Part shown: one piece after another, positions 11,593-23,204 of the stretch
Numbering within the stretch: the stretch's first letter is position 1
Layout: every line of letters starts with the position of its first letter
Origin: Helopsaltes ochotensis
Taxonomy: Eukaryota > Chordata > Aves > Passeriformes > Locustellidae
DNA length: 64,000 nt
Reading direction: 5' to 3'
Assembly: GCA_013400155.1 (NCBI GenBank)
Contig: VXBM01000016.1
Span: 397,547 to 461,546 of the forward strand
The notes under the pieces: generated by a model
The model's input: only the letters and a program-made list of their open reading frames with translations
The model's database searches: none
Told to the model about the DNA's origin: nothing
Made by a program: the position numbers and the translations under genes

Positions 11593-12318
11593 CATGGGAA
11601 AAAAGGTAATTTACATACCAGCCTCCAAACAAACAGTTCTTTACTTGAAATCTTAAAATTCTAATTCAGTTTGATTTTTTTTCTTATGCAGGTATGTACC
11701 CACCAACTCAGATGATTTCTGAGTTTGCCCTCATGGAATAAAGCTAAAAAAATCAGAGCAGAGCATTTATTGGCTAGCCCCAGGGAAAGTTTGTCCTGGG
11801 AAGTCACAAGAAACTCTAATAGTGCATCTGATTCTCAGTGATTCTTGAAAGTGTTTTACAATCTAAAAAGCATGGAAGACATGTTCAAAGGCGTAAACAC
11901 AAATCAGGAACCAAGCTTCCATTAAGAGTCATCAAGAGTCTGACACCCAGCTACCATTTGTTCCTTTGAAAATCTCTTCCTGCATCAATTACACTTACTT
12001 CCACTTCAGAGCTGCGGCACACAGCCAGAGTGGCATAAAATATCCTAAAGAAAATGAGCATCAGCCTGAGTGGGGAAAAGGAGAGCAAGTGGTGATCTAC
12101 AGAGCTCACACAGCCAGAAAGCCCCTAGCTAACTAGGGAGCAGCCTGGGAAGCAGTAGGAGAAAGCAAGGGGCAGAAATGGAAGAAAGGTAATGAAGATA
12201 AAGCTGAACCAGAAAAACTTTTTAGCTGAAGATGAGTAGTGGGTACATAATGAGTGACAAGGAGAAAGAGAAAAGCGATGCTGGCAGTGGGAAGAATGGA
12301 TGGATCATTACAAATGGC
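11593..12318. other. Unique DNA, no gene seen
   Basis: No gene or clear repeat. The A/G-rich part after about 12160 might be a very decayed upstream part of the LTR that ends at 12405, but I cannot align it. Confidence 0.45.
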
Positions 12319-12405
12319 TGTATTTTCTCTCCCCTGTCCAGCTGGGGAGGGGAGTGATAGAGTGGCTTTGGTTGGTGCTTAGCATGCAGTCAGGGTCAAT
12401 CCACT
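12319..12405 (+). mobile_element. 3' end of the same avian LTR family, plus strand
   Basis: The stretch reads 'attttctctcccctgtccag', then 'gatagagtggctttgg', then 'cagggtcaatccacta'. This is the 3' terminal part of the LTR family whose 5' part lies inverted at 8646-9331. Only about 90 bp are recognisable; the rest of the copy is lost or too diverged. The orientation is opposite to the first copy, and the two are about 3 kb apart. Confidence 0.65.
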
Positions 12406-13042
12406 ACTCCATGCAGAGCATTCATCCCAACTTCATCCCACCAACATTCTGCTTCATATCTTGACACCAAAACCACCCCTCTCTTTTTCCTTTCTTTTCA
12501 TTTACTCTAGTGTCTTTTTCTGCTGTGTAGCAACTGCGGCACTGAAGACAGAGTAATTGCGTGTCTCTTGTTCCACAAAGGCTCTGACACGACTCCCCAT
12601 GGTGCCACAGTCACTCTGTTAAGTGTGAAGGCGCCGAAAGGCTGATGCTTTAAAAAATAAAATTGTGTGTAGAAAAACAAAGAAGAAAAGAGTGAGGGTT
12701 CACGGGAAGAGGAGAATGAAAAAGAGGAAGACTGGGAAGATAAGAACAGAGAAAGGTAGAGGCCCATCAACAAATTTCCAATCTGATGTTTTCCCTGTAC
12801 CTCCGCGCACTGAGCATTTAAATCGTGCGCTCTTATTTGGCAATTCCAAAACCATTTAGGCTTACTGAATTCTCAGAGAAAAAAGATATTTTGCACAGAT
12901 TCCAGTTCCAGGAAATCTGCAGGGATCAAAAAGGGCATTTCCTCAAAATGCTGAGGCTGCAAGAAACTAATCAAATAACAAAGGTTTATTGCACGGAAGG
13001 AGGATCGCATAAGGTGGATCTTTAAAAGTAAAGGATTTATTT
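12406..13042. other. Unique DNA before the gap
   Basis: No gene seen. A CpG-containing imperfect hairpin lies at about 12804-12829 (GCGCAC ... GTGCGC, about 14-base loop). A purine-rich A/G run around 12660-12760 produces a lysine/arginine-rich chance frame. Confidence 0.45.
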
Positions 13043-13061
13043 NNNNNNNNNNNNNNNNNNN
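13043..13061. other. Assembly gap, 19 N
   Basis: Nineteen unresolved bases immediately precede a pentanucleotide repeat. The gap almost certainly stands for unresolved repeat, so the true length of the locus is unknown. Confidence 0.98.
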
Positions 13062-13120
13062 TTATTTTATTTTATTTTATTTTATTTTATTTTATTTTAT
13101 TTTATTTTATTTTATTTTAT
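13062..13120. repeat. (TTTTA)n pentanucleotide microsatellite
   Basis: About 12 uninterrupted units run from the gap to 13120. The bases before the gap (ending ggatttattt) are compatible with the same repeat, so the array probably continues through the N stretch. Confidence 0.97.
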
Positions 13121-16100
13121 CTGAAAAGGGTTTTTCAAAAGGAAAAGACAAACATATCAGAGGAATTTTTACCTAGGAATCCATATGCAGAATACAGACC
13201 CCAAAGCAATATATTTTCCTTAACACTTGTGTAAAACTACAATAATTCAGATAATCAATCAAATTAAAACAACAAATCTCTCTGAACAAAAGACTGGGAA
13301 AATAATTGTGTCATTTTTCTTTTTTGGAGATACTTTCTCTTTCAACATAATGATGCCTTAATTGTATTTTACCACAATAACACATGCCAATGGTAGCATT
13401 CCAGCTGCGATCAGAATCCAGCACAAAGAATAAGGCAGCCTAGGAATTTAGGCTAAGTTGAATATATGAAAGGAGAGAAAAGATAATCTCCCATTCTGTG
13501 TGTATAATATCTTTCCCTATATGTATTGTGGATACGCTCAGAGAACTTTTATGATTTCATTTTCTTTGTATTTCTCCCACGAGAACTGCATCCTCAACCA
13601 ACCTATGGGATAATAATACTTATCAAAGGAAAGGCATCTACATCAAGGCAGAATGGCAATACATTTCAGCTGAGATTTCAGGGAAACAAAAGAAATCTGA
13701 GGGATGATATTGAATACGTTTTTTACAGGATTCAGAAACCTGTTGTTGAAATAACTGGTAGGGAAGGGCTCTGAGTAACAGGAAGGCTGTGTCAAAAAGC
13801 AGGCAGCACTCCATTGACACTCAGACTGTGAGATAAGAAGAATGAGATGAGGAGTGACCATTTCCAAACTTGTTATAGACACAGTAGAACAACTGCTCCT
13901 GTGAGTAAAACTGCAGAATGAAGCCACCACTCCAACATACATATAAACATGTTTTGCAATCAAGGCAAAAAAATTGTAGGAAAATAATGTCTAATGAGGG
14001 GAACAATTCCTATACTGCAGCAGAAAAAATTTCAGTGAACCTTTTTTTAATGTGTCCTTTTGGAGAAACAGTTAAATTCCCCTCGCAGAATTCTTTCACA
14101 AATGAAGGGATTTATGAGAGACCAGAGAGTTCAGTAACGTAGGCTGGATAAAGGAAGGGTGAGGACCATACCCTATCCAGTAATATATCTGGAAGGAATT
14201 GCTAAACTACCAGTCGTAAGAGGGCATCTAAAAGGACTTTCCAAGTGGTGTGAGGGTTTTGAGGTAATGATATAGCTCGTTACAAAAGCAGGAGCCTGCT
14301 TTTATGTCTTTCCTAGGCATTGGAAGTAATAGAGTGTGTGATTAACTGATATGTTCAAAACTATAATTCTTCATGTTCTGTGTAACAAGGGCTGACTATC
14401 TAACTGAAAGGTAGCAGTATGCTTCTGCAATATTTTCAGAGAAACATTCATTCACTGCTAAGCCTCTTATTCACTCAGACAGACTAAAATGCCTTTGTAT
14501 TATCTTCCAGTGATGAGTAAAACTTAGATCAGGCCTCAATAAATACAACAAAACTATAGGACACTACAGATTTTCTAGGGGTCTTATATCTAAAATACTT
14601 GAAACTTCACAAATTTTTATACAAAGCCATACATTATCTCCTTTCTTATTTAAATTCTTGGCTCAGTTCAAATCAAAGCTTGCAAAAACAGATGGCAAAA
14701 CTAAGTGGACTACTCAAACCACAGGCACTGTGTTAGACAGAATAAAAATCTCTTCATCTTTGGACTGTTGAAATCTTTAAAGAAATAATTAGTATCTCTT
14801 TATTCCACTCTATGTTTAAGATTTCAGGGGAGTGCATGCATTTTTTTCATTGTTTCTAAACACACTCTTGCACACAGTCATTACAGATTTGAAGTAACTT
14901 TATGCAAGGCAGAGGTCCAGCAATATTTTAGACATAGTAGTTGCAAATCAAGCCCACTGCAATACAGCAGCCCAACCTTCTGAGGTTATATGGTTTCAGG
15001 CATAAAAGCATTTTGGAAACAAGTATTACAGTATAAATCATTTATGTGGGTACTTCCAACAATATGAAGAGTGGAAAGCAAGAAAGAGGGACGTATTTCA
15101 GAAAGACTCTAATCTGGTTTTACATTAGAGGTACAAGAATAGAAAGCAAATAACCATCTATCTCAAACCCAGAAATGGTAGCACATTGTTTACCACGCTA
15201 GGAGAAATAAGCGTGACACGAACTTTGTTGTTCAAGCTTTGCTTTATTTATCTGTTTACATAGCTTTTTTTTTTTTATTTATTGTAATAAAGTAAATAGA
15301 TGCTTAATACTGTTAATAATTTTAGGTAAAGCTACCGCTGCAAAGGTCTGGGAATCTGAGACATTTCATGCAATAGAGGTTATTTATATACTTTCCTAAG
15401 AACTCTTTTTCAGTACTCTGTGTCCCAACATCTTTTTACTACCAATTAAACTATGTAATTTGCTGGAAATTAACTGCATCCCTCAGGTTCATCAGAAGTT
15501 GCTCATAGGCAGCCTTTAACTATCCCAGAAATAAGAGTGACACAGTGACCAGTGGGGTTCTCAGGTGTGTACAAACAGCTATTTCCCCAGACCAGCTCTG
15601 CTGGTTGATACAGCTCCTCCATCACACGCAGTGAACTGGCCAGGGATGGAAGGGATCCCGCTTCCTTAATTGTAGCTGGCAGCTATCACTGAAATCAGCC
15701 TTGACATTAGCCCCTCAGATCTCATGGAATGAGAGTGGAACCAACTGAGGGTACACACAAAAATGTTCCTCCATGCGTGTGAATCCTGGGCCCACAATTC
15801 ACCTGCACCTGCCTGACACCCTCTTAAGGAGGATTCCTACTCCTTTTGCCCACTGCTAAGGTTCTTCTTTCCCCTCCAGAGAGGCTTCAATAGATTGAGA
15901 GGCTATCCTGAGCTTAATCTTCCAACAAAACTTGATGGTTTAAATGGCAGATTCAGATGGAATGCATCCTCTGTGTAAACCCCATCTTAGCTTCTTGCCC
16001 AGACAGTTTATTCTAATTATCCAGGAGCATGAAAAAATGAGTTGTCCGCACCCCTGAATCTGTCTGATCAATAAAAGCTTCTCTTATCTGTGAGTGACTG

Positions 16101-17516
16101 CAGTTCTTTCTGCTTTGAGGATTCATCATATGAGAGATGTTTCATGTGTCAATGCAACAGCAACCCCATAGCTAAGCTGATGAGATCTGTCAGCACCCCA
16201 GCACTCAATGGAAGGTGGAATTTCTTGCACTTTTGCAGGAGAGAAACAAATTCAAGGGGCTCGCTGGACATCGCCATTCTAGGGAGAAAACAGCTGACTC
16301 AGAATAGCTCTCTCGTTTAAAACTTTAAATAAGTAAATCCCAAATATCCTTTCTATTGACTCAGACATAGACCTTCTCTTTGTTTCATTTCTTATGGAGG
16401 AATGAGAAATCAGACAGATTTAAGCCTGAGATATATCTACAGCATCTTAAAATGCAGTGCCCTTTTCCATTACTCACATGAAACATGTCAGACCCCACGT
16501 AGAGCTCCTGGGATCCATTTAAGAGAGGGAGACCATTAATAAACTAATTATGCTTAACAAGAATGGGGGTGAGAGATTGAAGGTGCCCAGTGGCTTCATG
16601 GGTATTGCTGTGTGCCAAGTCCCTGACATTTTCATTGCTGCTCTTGACTTCACCCTTGCCTGAATGTGCAAGTGTGCTATTTGGGATGTGACCCAGCTAA
16701 CATCTGGGACACTTCATTAATATGTCTAGTTTCATCAAGGTTATTTCAGACATTCCCAAGAGTTTGATTCGGGCTTACAGTTAAGACCCATTTCCGACAT
16801 CAGTTGATGGATGTCTGAATACTTTATCCCACTCCCTCTTGCACGTGCTCACTGAAGACAGAGAGCAGTACAAAAAGGAGGGTGGCCAACGGTACAGAGC
16901 CTCAGCTGGGAGAGGAAGTTCTCTCTGAAGTAGCAGCATTGCCCAATGCTGTACGTTTATACACGCCAGTGTGAGACACTGACCTGGTTTCAATCATGCT
17001 GTCAGTCTTTTCTCACAGGGCAACTTTTCACTTTCTCAACTCCACTGCGCGCCTGCTCCAGTCAATCTACAGTTTCCCTGAACATGAATAAAGAGAACCA
17101 TCCAAGGCACTGTACACAGGATCCTAGCAGAGATGTGATGGGCTAATGCTTGCTGATACTTACTGAACATATTTTCCCTGGTAGACATTTGGTGTTTCAC
17201 AGTTGTACCACACCTTTTTGACCATGATTGACATGATGCAATTGGGCTATGTCTAGTTGTCGTGCATTTAGCCTGTGATTCACTAGAACATGAAGCACTT
17301 TTTTATTTCCTGACCTTTTCATGGAATGAAATCTGACCTGATTGTAGAAACCTAGTTTCTTTTTTTCTGTACTGTGTATGAGTCTGCACCTTGAAGTCAA
17401 CTTCCATTTCCACTACTCCAGCCTTCCAGTTCACCCACTTTCTTCTTCGTGATCAAGTTTATTTGAGCATTGCTTAAATAATTAGCCAAATAGAGTTAGT
17501 CAAAAGCAACTTTTAG
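13121..17516. other. Unique AT-rich DNA, no gene seen
   Basis: Open frames in this stretch, for example 13526-13774 plus and 13643-13963 minus, are short and overlap on both strands. None carries a recognisable domain. A T-run lies near 15268-15277. I recognise no mobile element. Confidence 0.5.
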
Positions 17517-17541
17517 GGTACCAGTCTTTAAGACTGGTACC
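17517..17541. repeat. Perfect palindrome, 12-bp arms, 1-base centre
   Basis: GGTACCAGTCTT (17517-17528), a central T (17529) and AAGACTGGTACC (17530-17541) are exact reverse complements. The arms begin and end in the KpnI-type GGTACC. Such a tight palindrome can extrude as a cruciform. It could be a binding site for a dimeric factor or a relic of an inverted duplication. Confidence 0.85.
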
Positions 17542-18905
17542 AAGACAGATAGATCTCTGATGAGCTTTCTTATAAGCTCCCTCCAGCTTGATAGTTTTCT
17601 TGTGTGCATTTCATTCTGTTTCATCTATTTTAAGTAGTTCTTGACAAGCTCAAGCTTTGTACTGAATGTTTGTCCCCTCTAATTTCCTCGTCACTCCTTA
17701 AGAAATGCTCTACTTTGATACAGATTAATTATTTCTACAAAATTTTCTTTCTTTCTTTAGAAAATCACTTACTTTCAGAAAAATGAAACTAGGTTAATAT
17801 ACCACAATCTGCTTTTTCCAGCCCTATATCACAATTTCTCCCATTTCCATAATATATTTATATGTAATTATCTTTCCATTTAAAAATTATTCTTGGAGCT
17901 TTACACACTATTGAGCTCAGATTAACTGTCATCAGTCCTGGGTCACTTTTATCCTCTTTTCTAGATTCAGGCACCCCATTTGCTATTCTCCAAGCATGTA
18001 GTGCTCTCTGAAGATGGTGATTAACTACAGCCTTACTTTTAAATCTTTCAGTACTTGGTAGGAAATTGTGTCATACCTTGCAATGTCAGCTCCTAATAGT
18101 ATTCAAAGCATTCTGCTGTGTGGGATTATTTCCATCAGTCCCATTAGTTTCCCCATTTCAACATCATGTTTTGGGCATGTAGTGTTGCTGTATTTTTATC
18201 AGAAAGCTTTAAGTACCATTTGTAGGAAATCCAGGACAATGTGTATACTGAATTTTAATATACATACAGGTCCATTTGATAATGGTCCAGAAGTGATACC
18301 TGCTGATGTCTCTGTTCTTTCATTTCACAGAGATGTTAGCTGCACATAGATAACTTCAAGCCATTCATGGTGTAGCCACTGCTCACCCAGTAGCTTTGGA
18401 GACTCCTGTCTGACAAAAAAGGATGCCCAAGAGAAGTAACAGTTTTGCTAGGAACTTCACATGTAATATGGCAAAGCCACTTCTGAGACATTTAGTTTGG
18501 TTTTGATGGAAATTCCAACCACTACTTTTGTCCTTTGTAACTTTATAGGAGATTACAAAGACTAGCTGCTCAAACATTTCTTGACATACTTCACAGGGGA
18601 TTTATCAGATATCCATACATTTCAACATCCCCGCTCATTACAGAAGAAAACATAGAGTCTGCACTTCTAGAAGGCTTGATAAAAATTAACATGAATTAAC
18701 TCATGCCTTTTAGAAGTGATTTGTAGTTGGCTTTTTTCCCCTGACTTTTTTCATTTTATGATTTTTCCCTTCCATGCAGGTCCATCAGTTTTATTTTTGA
18801 TATTATGGATTGTATTTACCCTGCTGTCCTTGATTAGGCGTGCCAGCTCTGAGGGGACCTCTGGCCTCTACTTCATCCTCCAATAAGTCTGAATGACCTC
18901 TTTTC
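17542..18905. other. Unique AT-rich DNA, no gene seen
   Basis: No gene or recognisable repeat. The frame 18068-18349 (plus) has no domain. Confidence 0.5.
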
Positions 18906-18920
18906 AGGTCACTTTGACCT
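18906..18920. promoter_or_regulatory. Perfect consensus oestrogen response element
   Basis: The site AGGTCA CTT TGACCT is an exact inverted repeat of the nuclear-receptor half-site with a three-base spacer, the consensus bound by oestrogen receptor dimers. All twelve specified bases match, and by simple base-frequency reasoning such a match is unlikely in 64 kb. No promoter is visible nearby, so if it works it would be as a distal enhancer. Binding is inferred from sequence only. Confidence 0.55.
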
Positions 18921-19556
18921 AATCCCAGCTGGGTGGAACAGATTTTTTGCCAGGAATTCCTCTAGAAGGCTGAGAAATTCTTCTCTTCTTCTCCCAAGTT
19001 TTTTGGTTTTTTTTTCTTTAACTGCTAAACTATTGCTGTAATGTTCCCAGCAGGGTCTTCACTGCAATAAACAGGCTAAGCAAAGAAAGAAAATCCATAT
19101 GGTCTAAAAAGCATCAGCAGACCTCTGCTTAACTTCCTGCCTGTGTCATTTATTATTATTGTCCAGGAAGCTCTGTACTGAAAGAACTCTGGTTAGCTCA
19201 ATAATTCTCTTGTATTTGTTCAAATCCAGAGCTCCCCAAAAGACAGAAAAGATAGTACATAAGCATGAAAGGAAAATATTTATTGCCTTCAATTTTCTAG
19301 CTAATTATTTTTTCCTAAAAATGTGGAATGTTGAAGTTTCTGTGCCTTCAAGGTTTTGTCAACATAGGAAAGTTATAACAACACAGTTCTATGTTGAGAG
19401 CCTAATAACTGTCTTTACAACTGTTTTTATAAACCCTTGGTCAACATCATAGCCTGTCTTCCCTTCCTTCCTGCCTGCCTGGGTGCCTCTCTTCCCTCCT
19501 CTCTGGAATTGTTGTAAACAAAAGTAAGAATAGGAGATGGGGAAATATGCTTTAAT

Positions 19557-19557
<1 letters not shown>
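18921..19557. other. Unique DNA, no gene seen
   Basis: No recognisable feature apart from T-rich runs near 19003-19020 and a C/T-rich stretch at about 19455-19500 (ccttcctgcctgcctggg). Confidence 0.45.
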
Positions 19558-19587
<30 letters not shown>

Positions 19588-19592
19588 AAAAC
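19558..19592. repeat. (AAAT)n tetranucleotide microsatellite
   Basis: About eight uninterrupted AAAT units. It creates a hydrophobic low-complexity chance frame on the minus strand (19389-19619). Confidence 0.95.
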
Positions 19593-19603
19593 AAAAATAG
19601 AAA

Positions 19604-19641
19604 CCAAACAAATAAACAAACAACAACAACAACAACAAAAC
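19604..19641. repeat. A-rich compound repeat, (AAAC)n to (AAC)n
   Basis: A second simple-repeat block follows the AAAT array after about a dozen bases. It begins with 'aaacaaataaac' and becomes a run of six AAC/CAA units, which suggests slippage and conversion from one A-rich unit to another. Confidence 0.85.
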
Positions 19642-20404
19642 TACAATAATTTTATATATTAAATTTCCCTAATATCACTTACACTCAGTTGACAATCTAA
19701 GCCAAACAGTAAATTCCTTTATTTACTTTCAAGGATTTTTAATGACTGTTGTGGGTATCTTTTTAGCTTCATCCCACACCTGTGTGTTCTTTCTAAGCTT
19801 GGGATCTATCCCTACTCGAAGAGCAGGTAGAACTAGAGGCACCTGACACAGACCACACCCTCAGCAGGGCTATTTTGAGAGAAAACAGATTTTATTTCTG
19901 AGATTTTCTTTATTTATAAGGTAGCTATGTGAAAAATAAAACCAGTTGAGGGAGATAGCTGGAGGAAAATGTGACTGCCCACTCCTAACCATTCATTCAG
20001 CATTGCTGAGGAGCCTTTCCCTTGAACCAGCAGTTCGTGTACTTCAGCCAAGGTGATTTGAGAGCTGCCTTGAAAATCAGAGTGCCACTTCAGAGAAACA
20101 TGTGCAGGAGCATCCTCTTGTCCTCGGGCAATCAAGGTCTCACTGACTGCTCTGCCAGAAAGTTCTGGAAACATCTGTATTCACTTCAGCCAGCAGGAAA
20201 ATGTGACCATAGAGATCCCATGTTCGCCTCACAGGAGTTTCCTCCACCAACAAGAAACCAGGAGGGCTGCTAGCTTGTCTGAATGAGTAAGCCCCATCTA
20301 GATAAAAGTAAAGGCAATAATGTCAGCCCCTGTGATCAGTAATTAATAAATGCTGCAAACTATAACCAAAGAGGTGCTAAGTCCCTGACCTTGGCTGTTT
20401 CTTG
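19642..20404. other. Unique DNA, no gene seen
   Basis: No recognisable gene or repeat. Two overlapping frames on opposite strands (19914-20174 minus, 20022-20273 plus) are without domains. Confidence 0.45.
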
Positions 20405-20660
20405 GAATATATAGCACCTCACATGCATCCAGTGGTTTCAAAAGGATACTACCAGGGTACAGTCTGGTTTTGCACCCACTATGTGAAAACATGCTCTTAT
20501 GTGCCACTTATCTTTAGAGCTCTTCACAAAATGGTACTGTAAATTCCTCTTTCAGAATTAGTGACAGAAATAGAGGCACAGGAGTGATTTGCCCACACTT
20601 GGTGGAAGAGCAGAGGGTTTGATACCCACAGCTCCAAATTCAGAGCACAACACCTCGCTG
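20405..20660 (-). mobile_element. MIR/CORE-SINE-type fossil
   Basis: The segment resembles the reverse complement of an MIR-type SINE. The clearest part is 20569-20640: 'agaaatagaggcacagga', 'gtgatttgcccacac', 'tggtggaagagcagagggtt', then 'gatacccacagctccaa'. This follows the MIR order 'aactgaggcacagag', 'gacttgcccaaggtcacac', 'agtggcagagc', 'gaacccagg'. The upstream words 'tatagcacctcacatgcatcc' and 'gagctcttcacaaaa' fit the 3' part of related CORE-SINEs. Divergence is high, as expected for an insertion that predates the bird lineage. Confidence 0.55.
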
Positions 20661-23168
20661 TGTGAATCCTTCATCCTCTTTTCTTCTATGCACCTGCCTG
20701 TAGTTAATGAAATTACCTGCTTTTCATTTGCCAGTGTGCTGAGCTCTAGGAAGGGAAGCAGGAGAAATCAGCTTGTGCGTCTGAAATTCTGAAATTTCAA
20801 AGGTACAATGTGTATACTGGGATTTATACATATTTTAAATCTGTCATTAACTTTTATTTATTTTTATTCTAAAAATTATTCCGCATAATCTCTTTATGGA
20901 CATATTTTAATCTTTTTCATCTAAAAATCTCCTAAGTCTGTGAGGAGGATACATTGATATAGTGGGAAATAAAACCTATGGAAGTTATTTTCCAGATACA
21001 TTTTCCTTTGTTTTAAAGACATTTGGATTTTGACAAATTTTTGAGTTTGGCCCCAGAATGATGTTACATCAGCTTGTGATGTCAGTATCTGATTGATTGT
21101 GACACAATGTTTTGCCAGCAGTGGCCCAAAACACAACATGTAATATGTCACTCTTTACCCTTCTTTCTGCTCATTGATTCCAAAACAATTAGGGAAAAAA
21201 AATAATTGATCCTGTAAGAATGGTGTTTTCATAATGGATAAGTAATCCTGCTAGATTATATTGTATTAGACTAGACTATACAGATTGAAAACCAAATACA
21301 TACGACAAGAGTTTTGCCAAAAAATTCTTCTTCAATGAAAATTTTCCTCTTAACCAGATCTTTCAGTGAGCTTCATCTGTTCTTTAGTTTCTTTTCTGAC
21401 ACATACAAGCAATTCATATTTCATGAAACATTATACTAAAAATTAGATCACCAGTTCTTCCAAATGAAATACAAGGGGCTTCATCTTCAGACAACCTGTT
21501 CTTCACAGGATAACTAATGAGCATATACTAAAAATGTATACAACTTTCAGATATCTTAGAGGGAGGCAACACCAAAAGAAAAGTGTGCATTTCTCCAGTT
21601 TGCTTTGAAAATTGGAATACATGCTTATGTCTTATTGTAACAGATAGGAAAAAGGAGAGGGTTTTTTTTCTCAGCATAGAAATCTCTGACTTTTGATAGT
21701 AACTAAAATATAACCAGCAACTCTCCCTTCACCACAAAACACCCTCACTACTGAAAAACCTAATATCCAAATACAGAAAAAAAAAAATCACGATATTTTT
21801 TGTTCCAAATGTACAGGGGGTAAAATGCTATTAAACAATATTCAATAACTTCTTTTTGATAGCAGCCTTCAAACAGCTCTTAAGTGCCAGGTCCTCTGCT
21901 TCTTTCTACATGGGTGCAATGGCAGAGTTATGTTTAATGTGTCTTGTTTTCCTTTCCTTGCAAGTTTTGTAAAACTAATGCCTCCCGCTTCTCCTCTAAG
22001 TTCTTTGTAGGTGCCTGCCCCTGTCCAATTTCTATCACTGGAGATTTTAAAAACAGACCTTCTACAGCTGCAATTTTTAACAAGTCATCAAGAAGTATGT
22101 GCAGTGAGGTACAAATTAGCTTTCTGATAGTCTGATAACTAAATGAACACAAATGCTAATATTGAGCATAGAAGAAGGACTTCTTCAGAAATATTAACAT
22201 ATCTCAAACTCAACTTATTTTGTGATTTAAAGAGGTTTTATTATCAGGGCTTTATTGCTGGTATTTGACTTGCTCTTCCTTCATCTCTGAGTTGCGATAT
22301 GTGTGTATCTGAAGCAGATTAAAGGCACCAAATGAGACTTTATGAAGGGTACATTAAATTTTCCCAGGATCAGCTGATCTGTAAGATCAGCTCTGCAGTT
22401 CCAGAAAGGCTGGGTGAGTGTGTGAGCATGAAAATATGTAACAGAGGAGGAAATGTGGGGAGGAAATCTGCATAAGAAACTGAGGAGTTTCTCTCAAAGA
22501 AAGTTCCATGCCCCAGTTACCCCATCGTCACCAGTGCGGGTTGCCAAAGCACGTCAGTGTGCTATATAGAGCCCATACTGCTTGCACTTCACACATTAGG
22601 AGAGAGGCACTGAAACTCATTTCTGCTTAAGTACCTGTGGTGTTTGCAGGGCAGACCACAATCTACTTCTCACTCTGACAGTCTCTGAGACTTCTGTGAC
22701 AGCTCTGAAAACAGATCTCGCTCCTGGCATATTAGCAAAGCCAAAAGCAACAGATCTTGCCATTACCTGCAGCTGATTTCATTGGAAAGCATCTTATGTC
22801 GTTCAGTCTTTGAACATGGTTCAACTTGGACTTTCAGCCTCCCAGGAAAATGACTTGCTCTTATGTCTAGCACTAGCAAGTGTGTGGTTCATAAGCTCAC
22901 AAGAAAAATACAAGCGCTAAAAACATTCTGCTGTGTGCTAACAAGTCCTGCACCTTACTGTCTAGTGTTCAATTACTGATGTGTTCCAAAAGAGCAACCA
23001 TGTTGTCTCTCAGCAATCATTTTGCCAAGCTAGAAAACACCCTCCTTTCCAGTCTCCTCTCACAAGCTAAGTTTGTGATTATTCCAATCCTCTTTTCCCT
23101 ACAGCTGTTCTTGCTTCCACATCTCCTGCCTTTACCTGACTGACTGTGCCTGTCCACAGGCATCTATC

Positions 23169-23171
<3 letters not shown>
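20661..23171. other. Unique AT-rich DNA, no gene seen
   Basis: No gene. A 12-bp palindrome GATCAGCTGATC lies at 22368-22379 with a second GATCAGCT shortly after it. A-runs occur at about 21778-21787. I recognise no mobile element. Confidence 0.5.

Positions 23172-23200
<29 letters not shown>
23172..23200. repeat. (TC)n dinucleotide microsatellite
   Basis: About 14 uninterrupted TC units are followed by a short ATCT/ATCC-type patch to about 23215. The TC tract and its neighbour are probably polymorphic. Confidence 0.96.

Positions 23201-23204
<4 letters not shown>

Noticed and set aside
12660..12860. Lysine/arginine-rich plus frame as a nuclear protein or histone-like gene
   Set aside because: It is produced by a purine-rich run with low complexity; no domain.
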